64,000 nucleotides of DNA from Brugia malayi (lineage: Eukaryota > Nematoda > Chromadorea > Rhabditida > Onchocercidae): NCBI RefSeq assembly GCF_000002995.4, contig NW_025062478.1, positions 13,202,001 to 13,266,000 on the forward strand, read 5' to 3'. The notes beneath the pieces were generated by a model. That model ran no database searches and had not been told where the DNA came from. It was given only the letters and a program-made list of their open reading frames with translations. Within the stretch, counting starts at the first letter, position 1; each line of letters opens with the position of its first letter. Below, piece after piece: positions 54,617 through 64,000 of this stretch. Position numbers and translations under genes: made by a program.

Positions 54617-54650
54617 ATGTATCAGTATATTAGAAAATATACTGATACAT
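54617..54650. repeat. Perfect 15-bp inverted repeat, 4-nt loop
   Basis: Arms ATGTATCAGTATATT and AATATACTGATACAT flank AGAA. As RNA the stem can extend by three more pairs including two G-U wobbles. There is no surrounding gene. Confidence 0.88.
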
Positions 54651-56843
54651 TTGATTAGTGAATAACTTAATAAAACGAACTCAAATTTCAAACTAATCAG
54701 TACATAAAATTTTAGAAAAAATTGAATAAAAAATTTCGAATAAAAAATTACAAAAAAAAAAGAAAAAATAACTAATTTGTTACTTTTATTTTTGCTGTTT
54801 ATATAAGCGTTAAGTTTATTTTAAAAATATTTAACTCATTTTTTTTTTTTTGTATATATGAAGATTTTCACGTGAAATTGTTAACTATTACATAGTGTCG
54901 TTTTGAATTTACATGTCAGTATTACTAAAAATTAATCAATATTGCTAAAATATTTGTTAAATATTATAATTTTTTGATAAATTGACAATTTTTTAATCAG
55001 AATAAAAACAAAAAAAACAACAATTTGAACAGAATAAACAAGAATGTAAAATGATTTTACAATGATTAAAATTGATAGCAAATGGAAAAAAAATTATATC
55101 ATTTGCTTTAAGTTATATTGATTTATAAGCAAATAAAAAATATTAATTATGATATAAAATTTTTTTTTATTGCGAAGAGAAAAAAATTAAAAGTACGGGA
55201 AAGCAATAATTAATTTTACTAATTTTTTCCCTTCTACGTCAAATATAAAATGTGAAGAAATTTAAATTTGCATAATGTTTTTATCATTTTATTCTGATAA
55301 CGAAAAAAAATGAATTTGAAAACGAATAACTATTCTTGCAATAATTATAACTAAATATGAACAAAAAAAAAACCTACAATGAAATAAATTAAATATGCTA
55401 TAAAAATTTGTTGAAGGAACATTTAATGGAAATAAATTCTTTCTGTTCCTTTTTTCTTCCATATAAATTTATAAATTGATTGAAAAGTAATTTTCTAATT
55501 TTTTTTTTCTCTTCTTTTATCGAAATAATTCCCAAAAGTACTTCCAAATAAAGAAAAAATTCAGAGAAAACAGAAAAAATTTTTTAATGAAACTAATTTT
55601 GATATTCTAAAATTAACTTCATTGGAATGTATTTCTGTTTTGAAAACCATTGCCAGTTTTTTCAAAGGCGTAACAAAAAAGTGCTTTCATTGCATATTAA
55701 AATTTAAGAGGAAAAATTCGAAATTCAATGGAATTAATTTATTAAATAATATAAGCAAAAGAATTTTTATAAATTTTTGGTATAGGATAAAATTTTTGAG
55801 ATAAAATATAAATAAAATGCAATTTAATTATTAAAATGGAAGATTGAAATAAAGATAGATCGGAATAAAATAGAAATGAAATAATAGTATATGAGCATAG
55901 CAAGAGTAAGTTATGATAAATGTAATAATACAAATATTGATAAGTAATAATAAGTTCACTGATTAATTAGTGATTGTTAACAACAGTTGAAATCCAAATT
56001 TTATCATTCTCATGACAAATGTTAATTAATTGAAGCAAAAAATGATATTTTTAAAATCTCATTTAAGGTTTAAAATATACCTGTTTTATTTGCTTAAACA
56101 CCAGATACGGTATGACAAATAAATTTTAATTGAATGAGGAAAGAATGGATTTAAATTTGAAAACACAGAAATAATTTTTTTGCTTTCAATTGATAATATT
56201 TCAATTTGAATTATTAATTGCTAAGATATATATATTTTAAAATTTTATTTTTTCTCACTAAAATTAATTCGTAAATTTGTGCTTTTTTTTAATATATAGA
56301 ATAAAAATATAACCTAAAATAATAATATAAATAGATTGATTGAAAATTATCATTGAAATTGATAGCTGGAACAAGAGCACTATGTAATAATAATAACAAT
56401 AGTTTAGAAAAGATAACTGATTAAAGAGATTAATTATTGATATTTAAAAAAGACAATAATTATTATCAATTTGTGCCTTAATATTAATTTTGCTTAATTA
56501 TTAAGAAAAACACTTGAAAATAAATGAAAATAATGGATAACATATCCAAAACTGTGATAATAATTCTCTTAGCTATTTGGTCAGTTTTATCTAATTAATT
56601 AATTCTATAAAAAAACAGAAATAAAACAAACGTTTTTATGCCTTTCATTTGAAAACAATTTCAAATTTAATTTCGAATTATACAATAAATTTTAATGGCA
56701 AAAAAACCAAAAAAGCTTTTTGTTATAAGAAAATAGTAAACAATAATTTTTTGTCTTAGCAATTACTATAATTTTTTATGAATTTTCCGAAAAATTTTTC
56801 AATAATTTTCTCACTTTATTAAGTAATTAGACAGTTTCTGGTG

Positions 56844-56915
56844 GCCCAAGTAGTATAGTGGTTAGTACTCCACGTTGTGGCCGTGGCGACACAGGTTCGA
56901 TTCCTGTCTTGGGCA
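56844..56915 (+). tRNA. tRNA-His (anticodon GUG)
   Basis: A 72-nt cloverleaf. The acceptor stem GCCCAAG/CTTGGGC has seven perfect pairs (56844-56850 with 56908-56914) and discriminator A. The D arm is GTAT/GTAC-like. The anticodon stem CCACG/CGTGG has loop TTGTGGC, placing GTG at 56877-56879. The T stem is ACAGG/CCTGT with loop TTCGATT. A-box and B-box (GGTTCGATTCC) promoters are intact. There is no intron and no encoded CCA. The genomic base before G1 is G, although G-1 is normally added after transcription. The first run of four T is about 40 nt downstream, rather far for a Pol III stop. The gene is isolated. Confidence 0.97.
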
Positions 56916-58370
56916 ACTGTAAATGGATGGATGCAACAAAAATATTCCCTCCCATTTTCTCATTTCTGAAAATGACAATGCATAATTGAATTTGATCTTC
57001 TTTTTCACTGGTCTATAAAATGTAAGCATTAAACATTTTAAAACAATGAGCAAATTTTTTTTTTTTTTCAAGAAAATAGCAAATTTGAATTTTTATCATT
57101 AATTGTTAATTTAGTCAACAAAATTAATAAATTTTAGAAAAGCAATATAGGTTAAAATTAAATAAAAATTATTCATATTGTGCTATAAAATTTATAGAAA
57201 TCTGATAATGTTAACATCATCATCTATTTGTATTTCATTTCTATGTTATCATTAACCTATCAAAACTGTAAACTGATAATTAATTGTTTGTTTTGAAATA
57301 ATCATGATCTCGATTATCTTTTTGTGGATGTGTCTTTGTTATCTTATCAGTGATATTAGCTACTGTTATCAATAATAGTGTTTCATATTATTTAGTGCAA
57401 ATGATATGATAAATGTATCATATCATTACTTTTTAAAATATATGGATGCTATCCAAATTGTCTTTATTTACTCTTCTATTTAGATAAACATACAGAGAGA
57501 GAGAGAGAGACATCATCAGGTAATATTGATTCATTATTCTTAAAAATATATCACAATTGATTATTTTCATGTGACATTGCAGCACGTGTCTTTTATTTTT
57601 GCATTCTTTGGATTTATCAATTCATCATCTCATATTTTGTTTAATCAATTAACTTACATTGTATTAGTTATAAGTTTGTCCACTGTGACAGTAGTATGCA
57701 ATGTTATGTTCAGAAAATAAATTTGAAATAAGAGTAATACGGTGTGAAGTTATCATATCAAAAAAAAAATCTTCACAATCACTTTGTTCGTTTATGTTAT
57801 TTAATAAATTGCTTCAGTCATTCATTCTATTATTTATATTTCAAATTTCTTTTTATCGACTGAAACATTTTAAACAGCAAAAATGATTTGCATATATAAG
57901 AAATAAATGTATGTTGAGCTATTTAAAGAAAAGTTTGTTTGTTCATTTGTAAAAGGGAACGTATCTGAAGTTGGTAATGCTGAAATATAAGATTATATTT
58001 CGAGCACTGATACTGAGGTCAACATATTCAATTGACCTTTTTTTTCTATTGCTGTATTGAAGATGACAAAGGATTTAAGTTAAAAAGGGACAAACATAAA
58101 TGTAGAAAATATTTGAGACACTAATTAGTTAGATTTAGAGTTTTACAGAAGAAAGGACTAAATGCTCTTATGCATTTGTATGTATTAATTACGGATAATA
58201 ATTTTGTGAAATTACATAAGCAGCACAACTCAGTCCATATGTTAAAATAAGTATGAATGTATGCTTATACATTAAAGATGTCAATAAAAGATTAAACATT
58301 GATGTGAAACTTTTTCAAAAAAAAAAAAAGAAAAAAAAAAACACTGTCAAATAAATTCTACAAAGAGGAA
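56916..58370. other. Gene-free stretch after the tRNA
   Basis: Nothing convincing. There is a 12-bp hairpin at 57400-57427 (AATGATATGATA/TATCATATCATT around AATG), a short GA run near 57494-57509, and a brief Lys/Asp-rich open segment at about 58050-58122 without splice sites. Confidence 0.5.
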
Positions 58371-58381
58371 AGAGTAATGGT

Positions 58382-58450
58382 CTAGTTTCGTTCGTACGCT
58401 TCAAGGATTCGTTGTTTGATCGCTGTATCTACTATATCGATCTTCTTTTT
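58382..58450 (-). other. Orphan coding-like segment (possible last exon)
   Basis: On the minus strand, a 22-codon frame reads KKKIDIVDTAIKQRILEAYE and ends at TAG (58382-58384). A poor acceptor, TTTTTTGAG, precedes it. Codons are balanced and GC-richer than the surrounding DNA, which is why I list it. No partner exon was found: the upstream flank is a (TAA)n microsatellite and the next minus-strand gene already has its own stop and poly(A) signal. It may be a gene fragment or chance. Confidence 0.2.
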
Positions 58451-58467
58451 CTCAAAAAACTACTTTA

Positions 58468-58580
58468 GTAATAATAATAAATAATAATAATAATATAATA
58501 GTAACAACAATAATAATAAACAATAATAATATTATAATAATAACGGTAATAACAATAATAATAATAATAATAATAAATAA
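58468..58580. repeat. (TAA)n microsatellite
   Basis: Imperfect AAT triplet run with CAA interruptions. Confidence 0.92.
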
Positions 58581-58682
58581 TGCTAATTTTTACTGTGTAT
58601 ACTTATTTACCTGTAGATGGAAAACAAAAAAAAAAAGGAAAGTTCATGTGCAAAATCACATTTGCTGGTTAAAAATGAATGA

Positions 58683-58688
58683 TTTATT
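58683..58688 (-). terminator. Poly(A) signal of the eight-cysteine secreted gene
   Basis: Read on the minus strand this is AATAAA, about 40 nt after the TAA at 58729-58731. That spacing suits a short nematode 3' UTR. Confidence 0.55.
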
Positions 58689-58728
58689 TCACATCAGTGT
58701 AAAAGGAAATGATAAAGTACGATGGATC

Positions 58729-59437
58729 TTATATTGTTAGTTTGGGTAAACTTCGAGGAATTTTTGGACATATATTGCCACACTTCAGAAGCATGCATAA
58801 ATGAATCAAATGTAATGTATCCAGTGCTTCTTGTTCATCTTTTTCACCAGGTATATGCCCGAGATTATTTGTTGCTGCCTAAATAATTTCACTGAAATTA
58901 ATTTTTTTTTCCTTTTGAAATTTTTTCTTTTCATAGTTGCATGATAAATAATTAAAACTGATATGGTATTTAGCTTTATCCACTGATATAAAAGGATTTA
59001 AATGCTTATGCTAAAATTATTACTAATAATATCTTACAAATGATAAAACTGACATTTGCAATATCGTACCAACATGTTCTTTTGCAACATTGACAAATAC
59101 TTTTCCCTTTCTGTTTTACAGAGCAAGCGCTTGTTGATGTATCAAACCCTAATTCTAGAAATATAATTCATTTTGGATAAGCTTTAAAATTGAAATATAT
59201 TTTGAAATTGAATGTGACATTATTAATTAAGTGCATTTATTTATTTGCCTCACACATTCCAAATGGAAAACATAGTTTTAAATTTTTTGATTGAAATTTT
59301 TGAAGTCCTACTAATTCCAGTTACATAATTCTCATCAAGTAAGCCAATTTAAATTCAAATGGAAGATTCTTACCTGTAAAAGCTAATAAGTTTGTCATCA
59401 AAAGTGCCATTAATATCAATAAGAAATGTATTTGCAT
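58729..59437 (-). CDS. Small secreted eight-cysteine protein
   Basis: Three minus-strand exons: 59437-59374, 59154-59054 and 58878-58729, joining in phase (1, then 0) to 104 codons. Exon 1 is a textbook signal peptide, MQIHFLLILMALLMTNLLAF, ending at a GTAAG donor, with an in-frame TGA upstream of the ATG. Exon 2 follows a TTTCTAG acceptor and carries five cysteines (SACS, ICQCCKRTC, then WYDIAN). Exon 3 follows ATTTAG and is hydrophilic then helical (LGHIPGEKDEQEALDTLHLI) with three more (LCM, KCG, ICP), ending KLTI. The mature protein is about 85 aa, with eight cysteines suggesting four disulfides. Weak point: the exon 2 donor is GTCAGT; a better GTAAGA lies 16 nt on, but using it breaks the exon 3 frame within a few codons. 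I cannot name the family. The spacing of cysteines resembles small nematode secreted proteins; the function is unknown. Confidence 0.6.
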
Positions 59438-62400
59438 TATTTTGCTTCAATACCAAAATACTAATAAATTGTAAAATTCAAAATTTGTATAACACTGTTT
59501 TTTTTTTTCCTTTTTTTTTTTTTGGTTGAATTAAAATTGATCTTTAGAAAACGATGATAACAAATTACTATAATGAAAAGCGCAATAAACAGTTATGCAT
59601 TAATGTTAGATGACTAAACTACAGTTAGAATTAAAACCAATTTAGCATTAAAAAAGTAGAATCCTAATTAACAATTAGAAAAATAATATTATATTTTTGA
59701 TACCTAACCTTGCCGACACTTTCTTACTTTGTTAGCTATTTCCTTGTTACTACGAACTAATTATTAAGAAATAATTAACTGACCAATCTATGGGAAAATC
59801 ATTCTAATATCCCAGAAATTATTGTTTAACCTTTCAAACTATCAATTATTTAGAGGCTTATCAATGGGAAATTGACTTTTGTTTAGATCAAAATGCAACA
59901 AATAATTAAATTGTGTGATATATGATGAATCGATCTGATTTTATTTATTTATAATTTCAAATACTTTTTACAATTTATATTTCTCCAGATATATTCAAAA
60001 AATATGGAAAATTTATTAAAATTATGGATTAAATTTTAATTTCCAAACTTAAACCCTAATTTTCAGCAGTAAAAGAGTTTTGGAGCAAAAATGTAGAGAA
60101 ACTTAATTAAATGGTGCTATTATTATATATGGAAAACTATGAAAGGCTAGCTTTAGGAAGGCGTGATTCATCATTGAAGATGTAAGAAGGAATCTGAAGA
60201 AAATTTTAACGATTTGCTTCAAATTAGACCGACTTTCTTTTTTTTTTAATATATTAATGGACAAAAAAAAGTAAAATGAATTTCAGATTTCTAAAATCAA
60301 ACAATTCTCATTGAAATTAGAACGAAATTTATAATTGATAATGATGAATAAGATATAATATAACAAAAGCCAGCAATATGTCTTTATGCATTATTTTAAT
60401 GACTTCAAAAATGCTGATTAAGGCGATAAGTTTAAAATCTCAAAATGTCATTCATTCCTTGACGATTATCTTAAAAAAAAGATACTTTACTTGAAGATTC
60501 AATTTTTTTTTTTTTATTTTGTTGAAAAATTATTTTAAAAGTTTCACTTTATCATTATCATTATTATTAAAGTAAAAAAAATGAAATGAAGACACACTAT
60601 TAATAAAACGGAAGCTTATGAAAAGAAAGGAAAATTAATGCTAAAGCTTTAATAGAGTTCAAGAAAAAAGATTGGTTCCACATTCCATTTTTAGACGGCT
60701 GTAAAAAAAAATAAAACATCAACATTTATGTTATTTTTTAATAATACGAAATAAAATCCATAAAATATTTTATTTGGCTAAATAAATTTACAATTAAGTT
60801 AAAAGAAAATTTACAATTAAGAAAAGAAAAAAAATAAAAAAATATTATTAAAAATATCATTTATATTATTAATGGAAATTTTATGAAGAAATAAATTACG
60901 AAATGCTATTTATAAATTTCAATAAACCATATATTTTCATGCTATAATATTCAGTTTAACTCATCATTATTCACTGAAATAAATATTATTATCGATAAAA
61001 TAATTACTGCAGATGTGCATTCATTCCTTAAGGAGTAAAATAGAATTTTTTTTTTCTTTTTTATTTTAAATCAAAACGATAAACTTTTGGATATTATGCG
61101 AGCCAATCAATCAGTAATCTTTTAGGTAGATTCACTAGAAATTACTGAAAAAAGAAAAAAAAAAAAAACTATTCAAAAAAAAAAGGAAACCTGTTATAAA
61201 ATTGTGAAATTTGAAAAGTCAATTGGTAATTTATCTTGATAATTTATTTTGAAGCATTTTTTCATATGCTTTTTCTTTATATGATAATTTCTTCGGCAAA
61301 GGTTTATGTGCAATATATAACCACATATACATATATATTTATATAACACAGGCGTCAATATCAAAAGGAAAAATCCATTTTAAATTTGCATAAATCGGAT
61401 TAAGAATTAAAATTTAAAGATTTTTTTCAAAATTAAAAATTCTTTGAAAAATTTTGCACATTTTATAAATTTCATAAATCATTTAATGGAAAAAGAAAAG
61501 AAAATACTTCTGTAATAAAAGTCGTCAAATATTTTTTTTTATTTTTCGACTATTTTTTGACTGAATTGAACTAAACCTTCAGAAAAAATAAAATATTTCA
61601 CAAAAGTTGATTTAGTTTCATTATGCACTCCTTTTTTTTCGGAAATTCACTATTTTATTAAATCATATATATGAATTTTCCAAAAAAAAAATAAGCGAAT
61701 CTTTTTTTTTTTGAATAATTTAAGAAAAAAATAAGCAAAGATGAATAACAACTGGAAATGATGCTACTGTAGGTAAACATTAAAAATAGTGACAAAAAAT
61801 TTTTATTTAATTTGAAAAAATAGTATACGAAATGAAGATTGGATTAATTTTTGCTAAATCATAAATTAATAAAGAAAGTGTGGAAAAAGATGATGAATTT
61901 TATTAGTTTTTCCTGCCTTCAGTACATTCATTTTGGTTTGTATAACTAAGTCATGCCACACTAATCAAAACATCACTACTATATTCATGGTAGATAACTG
62001 TTCATATGCTGATAAAACTAGCAAAGGAAACTAAAAGCAAAGGAAAAATAATTCGAATCAGCAATTCTATTATTGATAATAAATGGAAAATTAAGGAAAC
62101 TAGACACTTAGCTATTAAGCAACGAGTCGCAGCATAATATAACATCCAGTTACTTCAGGAATTCTTCTGTATAACTGGAAGGATTTTGAAATTGAAAAAT
62201 AAAGCTTATAAACGATCAAAATTTTTAATTTCAATTTTATTCCCACTTTTTTTGCATAAATTTCAGGATCTTCTGCATTTATCTATTGATTTCTCGCACT
62301 TTAAGATCTACCTTCAGAAATGTATTTCGTTTAGAAGCTTAAACTCACATAATCGTGGAAAAGGCAAATCAAAATGAAACGTGAAATGTGGAAAAATATG

Positions 62401-62545
62401 TCCGTATACTGCTACTAAAACTTCTTTAACACACAAAATTTCAAAGCTTCAGGTTTGAAATCGATTTTTCAAATTCGCAAGAAGGCAATATGGTAATAAT
62501 GTAAATTTTTTTGCAAGAAGACAATATGGTAATAATGTAAATTTT
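59438..62545. other. Stretch without a supported gene
   Basis: Less AT-rich and nearly free of simple repeats. Several short open segments look weakly coding: minus 61231-61332, and plus segments near 60110-60170 and 60625-60710, each closed by stops. None has paired splice sites or a recognisable domain. Confidence 0.45.
61231..61332 (-). other. Possible 33-aa small ORF
   Basis: ATG to TAA on the minus strand. It begins MYMWLYIAHKPLPKKLSYKE and then continues as a lysine-rich helix-like tail. A short hydrophobic start followed by a basic tail would suit a tiny membrane peptide. It is short enough to occur by chance, and no acceptor precedes it, so it would have to be a single-exon gene. Confidence 0.15.
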
Positions 62546-62548
62546 TTA
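62477..62548. repeat. 36-bp direct duplication
   Basis: GCAAGAAGGCAATATGGTAA followed by TAATGTAAATTTTT occurs twice, 36 bp apart, with one A/G difference. Confidence 0.9.
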
Positions 62549-62689
62549 AATAAGAATTTGGAGAGGATTACAATACCGATTTAAACTTTTTTTGCACTCT
62601 CTAATTTCTTCCACTCTTTTCGTTCTTCCGGTTCTAGTATCATCTACACAATTCTGTTCACATGTTCCGCTATTTCTTCTTTGATAAAT
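62546..62689 (-). other. Candidate exon, basic cysteine-containing protein
   Basis: After a GCTTACAG acceptor on the minus strand, 47 codons stay open to TAA (62546-62548). They read IYQRRNSGTCEQNCVDDTRT, then a charged stretch (RTKRVEEIRECKKS) and NRYCNPLQ. Four cysteines and many charged residues are unlike the Phe/Lys/Ile noise elsewhere. I could not find a first exon with a signal peptide at higher coordinates. It may be the last exon of a gene or a pseudogene fragment; its family is unrecognised. Confidence 0.35.
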
Positions 62690-63014
62690 CTGTAAGCAAT
62701 ATTGCTAAACAAAAACATCAAAACATAAGATTTTAACCATACACGTGTTAAAGGTCAATGTCAAACTCAACCAGTTTTATAATATGTCGAAATACTCGCG
62801 TAGATTTGTATTAAGTCCATATGTAGAAATTTATAAATAAAATTTAAAATTTTTAAAATGGTAAAGCGTGGTAAACATATAATGAGTATGTTCAGATTTT
62901 AGAATTGTTATTATTCCTTGTAAAATCAAATTAATTATATTTCACTCATCGGAAAAAAATCGAACCAATTTCATTACTACACTTGGTATTTTCAGATAAA
63001 TATATACCGTTTCA

Positions 63015-63269
63015 GTTTTATTAGTCAAATTTTTGTTCAACTTTTATCTTCCAATTGTAACTAAGCTCGCGCGCATTATTGAGAATGTTGCAGATTGTTG
63101 CCAGCTTATAATTAAGATCTACCAGTCTGACAATTCATACTTGATCGTTAAAAGATTGCAAGTTCTTTGTTCGATTAGCTTTCATTGTTATAAACCAGTC
63201 CTATCTGCAATGTTGAAATATTTAGCAGTTTTCCATTCTGGTATTCTCTTTCATAAGCGACTGAATTAA
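63015..63269 (+). other. Candidate exon, hydrophobic, unknown family
   Basis: After a CGTTTCAG acceptor, 84 codons stay open to TAA. They are mixed hydrophobic with cysteines (NVADCCQLIIK, VLCSISFHCYK) and moderate GC. There is no ATG at its head, so it would be an internal or last exon; no upstream exon was found. The reverse strand here is full of stops. A chance open frame or retroelement fragment is possible, since an LTR-like sequence starts just downstream. Confidence 0.25.
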
Positions 63270-63279
63270 ACAAACTTCA

Positions 63280-63592
63280 ATATATAAAGAGTAAGGGTCA
63301 TCAAAAAAGTGACAACTTTTTACTAACTCGTATTACTGTAATCATGTGCATTGGTTCACAGTATAAAAAGATAAAACTATTGTCTGAGTTCAGTTTTTGA
63401 GTATAGCAACTTTTCGATTCATTAATCACAGTATTTCATTCACTTGCTCACTTATTTCACTTCCAAACAGTTGGTGGCTCAACAGCAGAACGACAACAGT
63501 TAGAAAGCGAAAAAATGGCAACATTGTCAACATTTGACGGATTGTTGGTACAGTTGAATAACTGTGTGCTGTTCACTTCTCTTCTACAATAA
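63280..63592 (+). mobile_element. 5' end of a BEL/Pao-like LTR retrotransposon, decayed
   Basis: A TATAAAAAG box (63362-63370) is followed by about 100 nt ending CAAACA (to 63469), then a primer-binding-site-like TGGTGGCTCAACAG (63472-63485). A short leader leads to ATG at 63515 with a 25-codon frame beginning MATLSTFDGLL, in the style of a BEL/Pao gag start, stopped by TAA at 63590-63592. The following 230 bp contain only broken fragments. The element's left boundary and 3' LTR are not visible. This looks like a truncated relic; assignment to BEL/Pao is from memory of filarial elements. Confidence 0.45.
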
Positions 63593-63826
63593 GCCTGATA
63601 TTGTTAACAATTAAAGCATTATCAATATTTTGCAATTAAAAGAATAGCAAAAACATACAAATTTTTTTTCGACAACTGGATCAGTATGGAAACTTCAGGC
63701 AATTCCACTTATTGGTAATACTGATGCATTGATTATAGATATTATTTTTTAACCATGTTATTATGTACATATACATATTCGGTAAACCAAATTATAATAT
63801 GTAGAGGTAAAATTGTATTAAATCCA

Positions 63827-64000
63827 TTAAATTAAAAAAGTTCCGACAAATGTTCCAATCTCACGTAAGAAATCGTTTATCCGACTTTCATGTTTCATGT
63901 AGCTGAGCCTATTTGTAATGCCACATTTTAATAAAGAATACGCATTGGAAGTTGTCTCCGATTCGAATATTGTTAAAATTATCAACTTATTACTTAGTTA
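63827..64000 (-). other. Open frame running off the right edge
   Basis: On the minus strand a frame is open from the window edge for about 57 codons to TAA (63827-63829). It includes FESETTSNAYSLLKCGITNR and then LSYMKHESRINDFLREIG. The amino-acid mix is coding-like and the DNA is less AT-rich. It may be the 3' part of a gene or a retroelement fragment; the product is unrecognised. Confidence 0.35.

Larger units (their letters stand above)
48190..56843. other. Gene-free stretch between BAH gene and tRNA
   Basis: No gene is supported in 8.6 kb. It contains three copies of TTTTATCCG at 31-32-bp spacing (48209-48280), A/T runs, the 39-bp minisatellite (50615-50851), a GA minisatellite (51418-51524), an (AT)n run (51816-51836) and a strong hairpin (54617-54650). 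Lys/Phe-rich frames such as 53252-53455 and 55622-55804 have no splice or family support. Confidence 0.5.

Noticed and set aside
56862..57071. 69-codon minus-strand frame
   Set aside because: It reads through the reverse strand of the tRNA-His gene.
58050..58122. Lys/Asp-rich open segment ending KHKCRKYLRH on the plus strand
   Set aside because: No acceptor, no ATG and no partner exon.
60110..60175. Short frame MVLLLYMENYERLALGRR on the plus strand
   Set aside because: A TAA directly precedes it and a possible GTAAGA donor leads nowhere I could find.
61024..64000. Wolbachia or other bacterial insertion
   Set aside because: The region is less AT-rich, but no bacterial protein, operon or ribosome-binding site is visible.

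Overview
The window looks like nuclear DNA of a nematode, probably a spirurid/filarial worm (inference). It is very AT-rich. Most of it is non-coding and packed with homopolymers, microsatellites and minisatellites. The genes I can support are split by introns with GT donors and short pyrimidine-rich TTTCAG/TTTAG acceptors, as is typical of nematodes. A relic resembling a BEL/Pao-type LTR retrotransposon and a eukaryotic tRNA-His gene fit the same picture. There are no bacterial operons and no CRISPR array.

Layout. 1-6600: gene desert with a TCA-rich tandem repeat (2043-2310) and one short, possibly decayed coding-like stretch (5533-5913). 6606-10353: a 3.7 kb satellite-like array of about 107 copies of a 35-bp unit in two intermixed variants. 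10354-37460: a 27 kb gene desert holding simple repeats, short minisatellites and several strong hairpins, two of which share the same arm sequence.

37463-48190: the main gene, plus strand, at least eight coding exons. It encodes a nuclear protein of about 633 aa with a C-terminal BAH module of the BAHD1/BAHCC1 type, predicted to read histone H3 methylation at silenced chromatin. Its 5.9 kb third intron contains a 74-bp tandem array, a pentanucleotide minisatellite and a phase-compatible Asn-rich open segment that may be an extra exon.

48190-58370: mostly gene-free, with a 39-bp minisatellite and one intact tRNA-His(GUG) gene at 56844-56915. 58380-64000: less AT-rich and less repetitive. It holds a minus-strand three-exon gene for a small secreted eight-cysteine protein (58729-59437), several isolated coding-like segments on both strands, a retrotransposon 5' end (about 63280-63592) and an open frame running off the right edge.

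The genes do not form an obvious functional unit. The BAH protein acts in the nucleus, the eight-cysteine protein is predicted to be exported, and the tRNA is a housekeeping gene. Everything rests on reading the sequence by eye; family names come from recalled motifs, not database searches.
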